Source: Pleurotus ostreatus/Saccharomyces cerevisiae fusant
Lineage: Eukaryota > Opisthokonta
Reading direction: 5' to 3'
Length of the DNA: 43,339 nucleotides
NCBI GenBank assembly: GCA_024196135.1
Contig: JAMQCK010000182.1
Coordinates: forward strand, 1-43,339
Positions 31,035 to 42,330 of the stretch are shown here, piece by piece. The notes under the pieces were generated by a model that saw nothing but the letters and a program-made list of their open reading frames with translations, was not told the DNA's origin and searched no databases. How positions within the stretch are numbered: position 1 is the stretch's first letter; each line of letters starts with the position of its first letter. A program made the position numbers and the translations under genes.

Positions 31035-31986
31035 CTACACACCCTTGAACGTAGCTATCAATCGCTTCGCGCATCTCGCCGCAATATCCCTCGGGGTCGG
31101 CGTCGAGGTGCACGGCATTGCGTGCGGCATAAAATTGCCCGTGTTACGGCAGATATGGATGCCCTTGTGGCAGATGGCCTTCGCTCCCGGGGTTACTATC
31201 GAACAGATAGAGCAGGTCGGCTGAGAGCACGGAGCGGGATCGAGGGACCCCATGAGACATTCTTCGCGCGACCGGGCGAGCAGCGCAGCCATGTCGCCTT
31301 TCACCAGGCGCGCCTCCGACAAGGTCAAGGGCTCCTTGCGGCAGATAGTATGCCTGATAGCCTCCATAACCCAGTCGTCTGGCATATTGTGTCTGACGTA
31401 GAGGGATATCTTCAGGATGTCGTTGAGGGCGCGGGCGCGGGATAGAGCGTGGCAGGCGACCTTGGCGACTTGCTCCATTTCGAACTTCTCGGCGAGTAGC
31501 AGAACGCCGTCCCATATCTCGTTCATGGACGTGTCCGCCTCGTCGCTCCTGGTGATTTTCAGCGTTCGAAAATACAGATACTTGGCCAAGCAGGCACCTA
31601 CCAGCTGTATCCAGACTCGTAGAAGAACCAGAGCAAATCATCGAAGCCTTCGGACTTAACATCCGGTAGGTACAAGGGCTTTGCATCTGGATCTCCGTTT
31701 TCTGCTGCTCTGGCAGGAGTGCTCCTCCAAGCGGCAAGGAGCGTGTCGAGGCGAGTGGTCGACATTTGCAGATGAAAGGAGTGAATCCGGTATAGCGTCA
31801 TTTCGACCTTGTGAGACGTATCTTACGTTCAGCATAGCGTAGCGTAAGGGTTGAGGGCATGACAATTACCTTTATGGCCAGATCTCCGTCCTGGAAGTAG
31901 TAACGTGGGCTCCTCTGAGGAGCCTTCGAGGCATCTCCAACTACAACCTCTGAGGGGGGATCATGCGAGATTGCGAGCAGGCTCAT
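31035..31986 (-). CDS. BTB/POZ domain protein (tandem copy 2) with Cys-rich tail
   Basis: Model of 278 aa with exons 31986-31870, 31807-31602 and 31548-31035. The BTB core reads YYFQDGDLAIKVEMTLYRIHSFHLQ and LPDVKSEGFDDLLWFFYESGYSW. A helical region (MNEIWDGVLLLAEKFEMEQV) and LSEARLVKGDMAALLARSREE follow. The C-terminal part has nine Cys and two His (CSQPTCSICSIVTPGAKAIC, CHKGIHIC), which could bind metal. Copy 1 lacks this. Intron phases (0 and 2) are the same as in copy 1, so the pair arose by tandem duplication. No specific target is known. Confidence 0.8.
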
Positions 31987-32575
31987 ATTATGTGAAGTAC
32001 GAGGGGGTTGAGTGCCTTATTTTTCGCTGGGCAGGATGAACTAGCGACCGTCGAGGGTCAGAGTTCTGCATGCGTTCAAGTCACGGTCGTCGATGTCAAG
32101 TGACGGTATCACAGATGATGGCTCGGCATTTGCCGACCCGCTTTAAACAAACGCCCATCACTTTACCTACACAGATCCTCGCCTGAATCTCCTTGAAGTC
32201 GAAGGGCTGAACTTCCTCAGGGACCTCCTCCCATGACTATAGCGGGAAGACTGAGCAATTACTGCCATGATCCACGAATGATCATATCCCCACTGCAATC
32301 CGCGCTCAACGGCCAATGGACCTCGGGGGAGTGCACCTGATACGCGGCGCTGTCACAGCCATAGATATCGGCCGATGAGAAGGTAAGACTGTTTCTGCTC
32401 GCTGATTTTTCTCTCCTCTACGTGGGGCTTGGCGCGCCAACCGCGGTGTGGCGGTGGTAGTGTGCGTCTGAGGCGTGTATAACAGTCGCACGGGCGGTAG
32501 GCGCCCGGTGCTTTCGACGCCCATCATAGCGCTCCCGACAGCAACTGTAGGGCTTCCGACGTTAACGAGCCCATT
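31987..32575. other. Divergent intergenic region
   Basis: These 589 bp lie between BTB copy 2 (-) and the seven-helix gene (+). I found no gene, TATA box or repeat that I would defend. Confidence 0.4.
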
Positions 32576-34073
32576 ATGGCGCCTCTGAACAAGCAGGCAG
32601 TCATCAACGAGCAGACGATCGCTATACAGACGGCGGTCAACTTCTGCTTCTTTGGTGAGTTTGATGCACGCAGATCATCTCTTACCGCGTTCTGATCTCG
32701 CTCGATCCAGGTGTTCAAGCCGCTCTATTCATCGCTGCGGTTTCTATGCTGAGGCAAGCAGCTTTGACTTTCTCACACTGATCAGTCAACTCACGGTCGC
32801 TACATAGCTATTCGAAGTCGCGATTTCGATGGCTGACCGTAGCCATTGTGGCACTGTTCATTTCCTCCCTAATCGGTGTCGTCGACCAAACAGTGGTCTT
32901 CGTCATCCAGTTCACGACCAACGCCAGTAACGCATCCCGTCTCATCCCCCTCTTCCACCGCATGAACATCGTCATGAACGTCAGCCATCGATTCAACGTA
33001 AGTCGGAGCAGCTCTACTAGTACAACCGTCCCTTGGCCACTCACGAGATCCGCCAGTACCTAGTCGGTGATTTGATCGTCGTGTGGCGGGCTTGGGTGGT
33101 CTGGCCGGACAGTCGGACGGCGCGGTTCTTGCTTGTGCTCTGCATTTGCGGGAGCGTCGGTGCGTACCTTCGTCCGCGTCTAACCCACGAAGACGGCATA
33201 TTGAGATTCCACTGGCAGCTGGTACAATAATTAACAGTGTGTGGCAAGCGCAGTGGACACTGCAGGGCGATAAAGGAAAGTCGGCCTTGATGCGCACTTT
33301 GACCATTACTGTTCCGCTGCTTGCCACGAACTTTGTGGCAACGGTACTCATGGGAATACGTCTCTGGTGACCCTACTCCTCTATCTCAGCTCATGTCACC
33401 TTGCTAATGGCCGATGTCTTCGCTTGCTCAGGACTTACCGCCGCAACATCAAGTCCAGCCTCGGCGTCCAATCTCGCCTAAATAGGGTAGAAGGCACCCT
33501 TCTTGCACTCGTCGAGACTAGTTTCCTGTACTGCGCGCTCTGGGTGAGTCGGGGACGTCTGTCATCGCTGTAGTTTACTGAGGCAGCAGTATCAGGTACT
33601 CTTCCTCGTCACTGGTCTCCAAGAGCCAGTCAAGGGCAAAATCAACATATACGGCGTGATTCAGCCCGCTTACCACACCATCGCGGTACGTCTCTACAGA
33701 GGCTTTCTGACCGTAGCCTTCCCGCTGATCTTTTCCATGGAAGGGCATCTATCCCACCTTCATCGTCTTGCTCGTCGCAACGAAGCGCTCGACTGCCGAG
33801 ACTTACCTTAGCGTCAGCGAGCCGAAGGAGACTCTCCGCTTCACTCCCGGTCTAGGGGACACGACGCGTACCTTCGGACAGACCGTCGACACTCGCACGG
33901 CCGCCGGCCACATGGATGCTCACGAACTTGCTGCGATGCAGACTGATATTCGAGATATGCCGTGTGGATCTCGTACTCTGCTCGATGACGGGGATGTTGT
34001 TCAGGATGTTGTATTAGATGATGTGACGGTGAAAACGCCCGAGGGCTCGAAGGGAGGCGATGATATTCGTTGA
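32576..34073 (+). CDS. Seven-transmembrane protein, fungal GPCR-like
   Basis: Model of 363 aa with exons 32576-32654, 32711-32753, 32808-32997, 33057-33159, 33219-33366, 33432-33543, 33600-33686 and 33744-34073. Seven hydrophobic segments are visible. They begin at about AVNFCFFGVQAALFIAAVS, WLTVAIVALFISSLIGVV, YLVGDLIVVWRAWVVW, RFLLVLCICGSVG, LTITVPLLATNFVATVLM, VETSFLYCALWYQVLFLVTG and YHTIAGIYPTFIVLLVA. A ~100-residue hydrophilic tail follows. The IVVWRAWVVW motif is common in a large Agaricomycete family of seven-helix proteins of unknown ligand. It is not a Ste3 pheromone receptor by sequence. Intron 2 (32754-32807) uses a GC donor (GCAAGC). The start of exon 4 may instead be 33048. Confidence 0.75.
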
Positions 34074-34702
34074 GGAGACTGATGATGTTTTGAGCGGATT
34101 TCCTTGTATCGGCCTTGCTCAATATTATTCTATCTTATGTAGATTTCAAACGAGCTATAATGGACTCTGTATGTGGTGTATGGACTGCCCAGCTTGTCGC
34201 AGAGGGTAAGACCCGGAGGCGACGAAAGCGCAAGTGATTTCGACTCCGGCCACGCAAGCGCACTTCGGACAATATCAATCACGCGCAGTCCGCGCAGACA
34301 GACAGATATCCACGTCCAGACCATGAAACGTGCACAGCGCACACTCTCCTGCCAGAACGCATGCCACGGACGGCTGCGCCCACGCGAGTCGAACAACGTG
34401 TGAGTCACGCGCAGCCCCTGTCATCATGATTTGACGCTCGGTACGAGGGTTAACCGAATGACATCTCTGCGCTTGCCTTCACTATGCCTGCTCGCCACTG
34501 CGCCAACCGAGACCCGTTTCTGCGCCTGCTCCGAGCGCAATGTTCCTACTCAGATCGCGATGTTCGCAGCACCCCCCGCAGTGCCCCACTACGATCTCGG
34601 CGTCGCGGGAATGCATATAAAAGTCGGCCGTGGGTCCGGGGGTTCACTCGTTACAACCACCCTCCGTCTACACATTAACCCCTCTACTACCTTCTATCGA
34701 CA
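34074..34702 (+). promoter_or_regulatory. Actin-paralogue promoter region
   Basis: This 629-bp gap lies upstream of the actin gene. A clear TATAAAA box lies at 34616-34622, 81 nt before the ATG. Pyrimidine-rich sequence (CTACCTTCTATCGACA) sits just before the start codon, as in strongly expressed fungal genes. No gene was seen in the gap. Confidence 0.6.
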
Positions 34703-36243
34703 ATGGACGACGAGATTCAGGCAGTGGTATGTATTCTGGAGGCCTCCTTAAACGAGAAGGCAGCTAAACGGGGCGCAGGTCATCGACAATGGCTCCGGCA
34801 TGTGCAAAGCAGGATGTGAGTACCTCCTATTCAAGCTCCTCTGATCAATAAACTAATAAGCTCTACAGTTGCTGGTGAGTGCCAGCCTGAACAGGGGCTT
34901 CACATCAGCTCACAATCGCAGGCGACGACGCCCCTCGTGCTGTGTTCCCGTACGTGTCTAAGCGCGCCGCCCGAAGCCGCTCGCTGATCCCGCTGCAGCT
35001 CTATCGTTGGTCGACCTCGACACCATGGTGTTATGGTCGGCTTGTCCAACAAGGACTCATACGTTGGGTAAGCTGAGGATTTTCTAGTTCTCCTCATCGT
35101 CTATACTCATCGTCCTCAGCGACGAGGCGCAAGCCAAGCGCGGCGTGCTCACACTCAAGTACCCCATCGAGCACGGCACGGTCACCAACTGGGACGACAT
35201 GGAGAAGATTTGGCACCACACCTACTACAACGAGCTGCGCGTCGCGCCCGAGGAGCACCCCGTCCTCCTCACCGAGGCGCCGCTCAACCCGAAGACGAAC
35301 CGGGAGAAGATGACGCAGATCATGTTTGAGACGTTCAACGTGCCCGCGTTCCACGTCTCCATCCAGGCCGTGCTCTCGCTGTACGCGTCCGGGCGGACGA
35401 CGGGTATCGTGCTCGACTCGGGCGACGGCGTGACGCATACGGTGCCGATTTATGAGGGTTTCTCGCTGCCGCATGCGATTCAGCGATTGGATCTGGCGGG
35501 AAGGGATCTGACGGAGCGATTGGTGCTGCATTTGACCGAGCGTGGCTACACGTTCACGACGTCGGCGGAGAAGGAAGTTGTGCGCGATATCAAGGAGAGG
35601 CTCTGCTACGTCGCGCTCGACTTTGACCAGGAGCTCGTTACCGCGGCGCAATCGTCAGCACTGGAGAAGAACTACGAGCTGCCAGACGGGCAGATCATCA
35701 CCATCGGCAATGAACGGTGCGTACAAGGCTCACAAGCCCCGTCATCGGAGACCTACTGACCCGCCACCAGCTTCCGCGCACCAGAAGTCCTCTTCCAGCC
35801 CGCGTTCGCAGGCATGGAATCCGGCGGCATCGCCGACCTCGTGTACGCACCATCCCCTCCCTCTCTCCTGCTCCCCCCACTCACCCATTCCCCAGCTATA
35901 CCTCCATCCAACGCTGCGACCTCGACATCCGGCGCGAGCTCTACGGCAACATCGTCATGTCCGGCGGCACGACCATGTTCCCCGGCATCTCCGATCGCAT
36001 GCAGCGCGAGCTCTCGAATATGGCGCCCGCGAACATGAAGGTCAAGATCGTCGCGCCGCCGGAGCGCAAGTATAGCGTGTGGATCGGCGGCTCGATTCTG
36101 GCGTCGCTGTCGACTTTCCAGAACATGTGGTGCTCGAAGCAGGAGTACGACGAGTCGGGCCCGGGGATTGTGCATCGCAGTACGTTTTCCCTTCATGGTG
36201 AAAGCAACTCAGCCGCTAACTATTCCTCCCAGAATGCCTCTAA
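34703..36243 (+). CDS. Actin (divergent paralogue)
   Basis: Model of exactly 375 aa, the standard actin length, with exons 34703-34726, 34779-34815, 34869-34874, 34922-34949, 34999-35067, 35120-35716, 35771-35842, 35896-36179 and 36233-36243. Nucleotide-binding and filament motifs are intact: [74 protein letters not shown] and the ending IVHRKC-L. Differences from conventional fungal actin include MDDEIQAVV at the start and [16 protein letters not shown] in the D-loop, where the second Met is Leu. [26 protein letters not shown] and ADLVYTSIQRC also differ. It is therefore probably not the main housekeeping actin. Exon 3 is only 6 nt, and the last exon supplies 11 nt including the stop. Confidence 0.93.
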
Positions 36244-36544
36244 TCGCTATATATATTCTACTTATCGTATTAGTCACTTGCATAGTCTAATTATGCCTTT
36301 TGGACACTCCTTACCCGTCTCAATTTTCCACTTTTCAGTCTCTCGTTCACAAATCACGCTTCCGCCAGACTTAGAGAAAGCTACAGACGTAAATGGTATT
36401 GTTTGGTAGCGATTGACCGGGAAAGCACAGTCAACCGATGTAGTGGGCTAATATACACAGCAAATGTGAAAGCAAGCAATACAGAGCATCCGTCGCACAC
36501 GATACAGTATAGATCATCCCATCCTCACTCTCCTCCTCCTTCCT
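36244..36544. other. Convergent 3' spacer (actin / SNF1)
   Basis: A 301-bp tail-to-tail spacer rich in A+T compared with its flanks. It should carry both 3'-UTRs. No gene was found. Confidence 0.45.
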
Positions 36545-38786
<2,242 letters not shown>

Positions 38787-39233
38787 AGTAATGGGTGGGG
38801 GAAATGCGGGGTGCGCTGGTCTAAGCGTCTCCGGTGAAGAGAACGCGCGTAAGGTGAGGGGCGGAAGCTTCTGAGTAGTACAGGAGGGCGACCGTCGAGG
38901 AGACGAGGGGGAAGAGAGAGAATAGACGATGCGAATGGGAAAGATGGACAGGGAAGATGGGGGAGAAGGGGGAGAAGACAAGAAGCCCGATGGAGGGGGA
39001 AGGACGTTGTAGTTGTTGATCCTTGTTTGTTGCGGGCTTAATTAGGTCGTTCCTGATTGCTGACTTGAAGGCTCTCAGTAATTGGCTTGAATAGATAGAC
39101 CTGGTAGTTGAGACCCATCTCGCACGCACGAAGAAGTAGGGGAAAAAAGTCATGATTAAGTACACGATAAGATACGATACAGTCCAGAAATCCAGTCCAG
39201 TCTAAGTCCGACTTCCAAACTACTCCTTCAAAT
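38787..39233. other. Intergenic between SNF1 and the BAG gene
   Basis: These 447 bp hold the SNF1 5' region and the 3'-UTR of the BAG-domain gene upstream on the same strand. On the minus strand the SNF1-proximal part is pyrimidine-rich (CTCTTCCCC-type runs at about 38900-39000), as in many fungal promoters. No gene was seen. Confidence 0.4.
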
Positions 39234-42014
39234 TTAAGCCTCCACCTCCGACCAGTCACTATCGGTACCCTCCGCATGCGCGACCTTCTTCGTAGGAGCC
39301 TCTTCGGGCTCCGCAGGGAGTAAGAAAGTGTCGACGGAGGGTGAAGACATCGACGAAGGCGAAGTGGGGACATCGACGTCGGAAATCGGGGCATCGGATG
39401 GGGGAACGGCGTGCTCGAGGTCGGCGGAAGATATGGCGTCCTGAGTTGCATCATCCGTTCCCTCTACTTCGTAGCTTGCAGTGTCGGCGATGGAAGGCGT
39501 GGCATCGGAGGTAGCGGGTGCGTCGGCAGACACAGATGGGGCGATGGCGGAAGTAGCAGGCGTAACGTCGGCGATGGGCGCGTTGTCGGCCTGTACGGGT
39601 GCATCGACGGTCTCGATGAGCTCCTCGGAGGCTCGAGTGACCGAGTTGGGAGAGGCGGGACGAATGGTGACGACCGACTCGGCGACGGAGGGCGCCTGAG
39701 ACTCGGGCTCCGGCGATGCCTCGACATCAGCCTTCTCAGCGTCCGCCTCCTTCGCCTCCTTCGCCTCCTTCGCCTCCTTCGCCTCCGCCTCAATCTTGGC
39801 AGCATCGTTCTCGACCGTGACCATCCCCTCAGCCTTGTCCTTCACTTCCTCCCTCCCCCTCTCCGCCCTCGCCTCCCTCCTTACCCAAACCCCCCACCTC
39901 CCCTCAACTTCGCCTTCCACCTCCTCCAATGCCCTCCCCACGCGTCCGACCACCTCCCTCCTCACCCTCCTCACCTCCTCCGACCCCCAGCTCTCCACTG
40001 CATCGAGCTGCGACAGGAGCGCACTCAGCGACTGCTCGTAGAACCGAACGGGCTGGTTGCGCGCGGTGTACGCGAGCTTGGAGAGGGGGGAAGAACTGGA
40101 GGAAGTGACGTAGGCGGTATCATCTTCGGCCGAGGTGGTGTCGGAGGGAGAAGCAGCGTCGCCGAAGGCGCGAACAGGGGATGCCTCCCTCGAGCTCACA
40201 GGCGTAAAGTCCAAGCCAGAGGGCCACGCAAAGTCGCCCGCGAGCGCGGAAAAGGCGGCGTCGATGTTGCGCACCGTGTCGAGCGAGGCGGCGATGTCCT
40301 GCGAGGTCGGCGTGCGCGGGGGCTCGGGGGAGGCGCGACCTTTGCCTTTGGCTTGAGTGATGTCGACGGTGATGTCGGGCTTACTGGAGGTGTCGACCTT
40401 GTTGCCGGAGCTGGATCCGCTGGACCCAGCAGCACCAGCGCCAGCGCCCGCCGACTCGGCCTTGAACTTCTCCTCCTGGTCCTGCAGCGAGAGCATGATC
40501 GCGTGCATCGTGTCGCGGATCTCGGCCTCCTCTTCGACATTCAGCCGGCTCGCGAGCTGGGCGCGGAGGGGCGCGAGGGGGTCAAAGGGGGAGGGCGTGG
40601 AAGGCTGGGCAGACGGGGCCGCGGACGAAGACGGCTGGGCAGACGGGGCAGCGAACGCAGACGGCTGCGCGGACGGGGCAGCAGACGAAGACGGCTGAGC
40701 CGACGAGGAGCCGGCAGAGGCGGCGGTCTTCGAGGACGATGCCTGGGCAGAGGACGAAGACGCCTGGGGTTGAGCGGTGGTCTGAGGAGTTGAGTCAGCA
40801 CCTTTGTACGATTCAAGGGGGAAAAAGCAACATACCTGAGCACCACCGAACAAGGTCGATAGAAGACCTTCAAGACCGCCAAACTGAGCAGGCCCCGCAG
40901 CCGGAGCAGACGCTTGGGCAGGCTGGGCAGACTGAGCAGACGCCTGAGCAGCCGAAGCCTGCGGCAGGAACGCAGAGAACATATCCATAGCGCTCTTCAC
41001 CTGCGCCGGGTCGATCTTGGTGCCGAGGAACTGGCCGGCGAGATCAGCGATGACATTGGGATCGAGCTGAGGGGCAGCAGGGCCGGCAGCGCTGGAAGCC
41101 GACTCGCTAGCCTTGCTGGAGGTGGCGGGGTGGCAAGGCTTGTTCGTGTTGAGGCAGGCCTTGCTCGAGGGAGAGCAAGCCGTGTTCGCGAAAGGGCAGG
41201 CCTTGGCGGACGGAGCAGGCGCACTGCGAGCAGCGGCAGCCGCCTTCCAAGCCTCAGCCCGGGCCTTCGCGAGTGCAGAGGGGCGGGCACAAGCTGAGGT
41301 CTGCGGCGAGCGTTCCTGCGCATTCACACTGCCAAAGCCAGAAAGTTGGCCAAGGAGCTCCTGGATGTCGACCTCGATCGAGGACCGGACGTCAGGAGTA
41401 GGCGCCTTATAGGGCTTGTCGATCGCGAATTCAACTACCGCGGGCTGGCTCTGGCGTGCGACGTGCTGATGATGAGGATATGGCTGAGGGTGGAAAGGGC
41501 TCCGATGCGGGTGTCTCGCCTGGAATCGAGGATAGTCGAAGGACTGCGAATGACAATGAGCATCTTGATGAGGATGCAACAAACTGCGACGTACCCTGCT
41601 ACCTCCTTCAACGATCTGACGCCGCCGCTCCTCCCTGCGGGCCTGCTCCTCTATCTCCCAACGCACGCGGATGCGCTCCTGCCCGCGACGCTCCTCCTCG
41701 ACCGCGATCGCCAACTCCCGCTGTCGCCGCTCCTCTTCCTCCACCTCGCGGCGAAGTTCGTAGAGGCGCCGATCGCGGGGGTCGATGGGGGCGGGGGCGG
41801 AGAAGCGCCGTCTCTGAGCGCGCAGCTCGTCGAGCCGCTGCTGGAGGGCTTCCTCCTCGCGGCGCACAGCCTCGTCGGCGAGATAGCTAGCACGCGCTGC
41901 TTCCGCCTCTGCCACGGCCGCCAGGTACTTGTCGCGCGGGCTGAGGGGCTGAATGGGGTGGTAGGCCGCCTGGAGCGGGTAGTATGGCGATGGTTGATAC
42001 ATCGAGGAGAACAT
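39234..42014 (-). CDS. BAG-domain protein (putative Hsp70 co-chaperone)
   Basis: Model of 891 aa with exons 42014-41595, 41543-40836 and 40781-39234. Introns of 51 and 54 nt are both stop-free and in frame. A BAG domain is visible at about residues 615-672 (PVRFYEQSLSALLSQLDAVE, then EEVRRVRREVVGRVGRALEE). BAG domains bind the Hsp70 ATPase domain and speed nucleotide release. The N-terminal ~140 residues form a long charged coiled coil (RREVEEEERRQRELAIAVEE). The middle is Ala/Ser/Pro/Gln low complexity with a 10-residue repeat (QPSSSAAPSA). After the BAG domain come a KEA repeat and a long acidic, Thr/Ser-rich tail ending DSDWSEVEA. The layout resembles fungal BAG proteins described only by domain. 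Confidence 0.8.
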   Translation of the reverse strand: MFSSMYQPSPYYPLQAAYHPIQPLSPRDKYLAAVAEAEAARASYLADEAVRREEEALQQRLDELRAQRRRFSAPAPIDPRDRRLYELRREVEEEERRQRELAIAVEEERRGQERIRVRWEIEEQARREERRRQIVEGGSRVRRSLLHPHQDAHCHSQSFDYPRFQARHPHRSPFHPQPYPHHQHVARQSQPAVVEFAIDKPYKAPTPDVRSSIEVDIQELLGQLSGFGSVNAQERSPQTSACARPSALAKARAEAWKAAAAARSAPAPSAKACPFANTACSPSSKACLNTNKPCHPATSSKASESASSAAGPAAPQLDPNVIADLAGQFLGTKIDPAQVKSAMDMFSAFLPQASAAQASAQSAQPAQASAPAAGPAQFGGLEGLLSTLFGGAQVCCFFPLESYKGADSTPQTTAQPQASSSSAQASSSKTAASAGSSSAQPSSSAAPSAQPSAFAAPSAQPSSSAAPSAQPSTPSPFDPLAPLRAQLASRLNVEEEAEIRDTMHAIMLSLQDQEEKFKAESAGAGAGAAGSSGSSSGNKVDTSSKPDITVDITQAKGKGRASPEPPRTPTSQDIAASLDTVRNIDAAFSALAGDFAWPSGLDFTPVSSREASPVRAFGDAASPSDTTSAEDDTAYVTSSSSSPLSKLAYTARNQPVRFYEQSLSALLSQLDAVESWGSEEVRRVRREVVGRVGRALEEVEGEVEGRWGVWVRREARAERGREEVKDKAEGMVTVENDAAKIEAEAKEAKEAKEAKEADAEKADVEASPEPESQAPSVAESVVTIRPASPNSVTRASEELIETVDAPVQADNAPIADVTPATSAIAPSVSADAPATSDATPSIADTASYEVEGTDDATQDAISSADLEHAVPPSDAPISDVDVPTSPSSMSSPSVDTFLLPAEPEEAPTKKVAHAEGTDSDWSEVEA
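39745..39786 (-). repeat. 9-bp tandem repeat (KEA codons)
   Basis: Four and two-thirds copies of GCCTCCTTC on the plus strand encode the run EAKEAKEAKEAKEA in the BAG protein just after its BAG domain. The repeat stays in frame and is likely to vary in length between strains. Confidence 0.85.
40603..40704 (-). repeat. 30-bp tandem repeat in the BAG gene
   Basis: Three 30-bp units (starting 40603, 40633 and 40663) plus a partial fourth encode the 10-residue repeat QPSSSAAPSA with one variant (QPSAFAAPSA). They lie in a disordered linker. Confidence 0.8.
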
Positions 42015-42330
42015 AGTCGCTGTACTTGCTGTGGTCGGTGTACTAGCTGTAGCGGTGGTTATTCTGCGATCGAAGCGCGTCGAGGCCGATGCGTCTGAGG
42101 ATCTGAATGAGGTGAAGACGCCCTCCCCCGCCTGGTTTTATAGTCCATGGCGCTGGTCTTTGTCAGCCGTACGCGTATGTGGTGGACGCGTATGCGGGGA
42201 CGCGCGTCCAGATGGGGAACATTCGAGCAGGTCCTGGTCCATGCATCGCTGACAACGCACGAGTCAAGCATAATACTTGCCTGACAAAGCAGGTTTGGGC
42301 GCTTGCGCGTCCGTACAGCCACTGATGGCG
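42015..42330 (-). promoter_or_regulatory. BAG gene promoter with TATA box and heat-shock-like element
   Basis: A minus-strand TATAAAA lies at 42136-42142, about 122 nt before the ATG. At 42217-42224 is GAACATTC, which fits the GAAnnTTC core of a heat-shock element. The next five bases (GAGCA) are close to a third unit. Hsp70 co-chaperones are commonly heat inducible, so the site is plausible but untested. Confidence 0.45.

Noticed and set aside
32576..34073. Ste3-type pheromone receptor
   Set aside because: It has seven helices, but the sequence lacks Ste3-like blocks and no pheromone precursor gene is nearby. The IVVWRAWVVW motif fits another f f family of basidiomycete membrane proteins.
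39411..40793. Plus-strand frame of 460 aa opposite the BAG gene
   Set aside because: It mirrors the Ala/Ser-rich repeats of the real gene as Gly/Arg runs. This is a typical antisense shadow.
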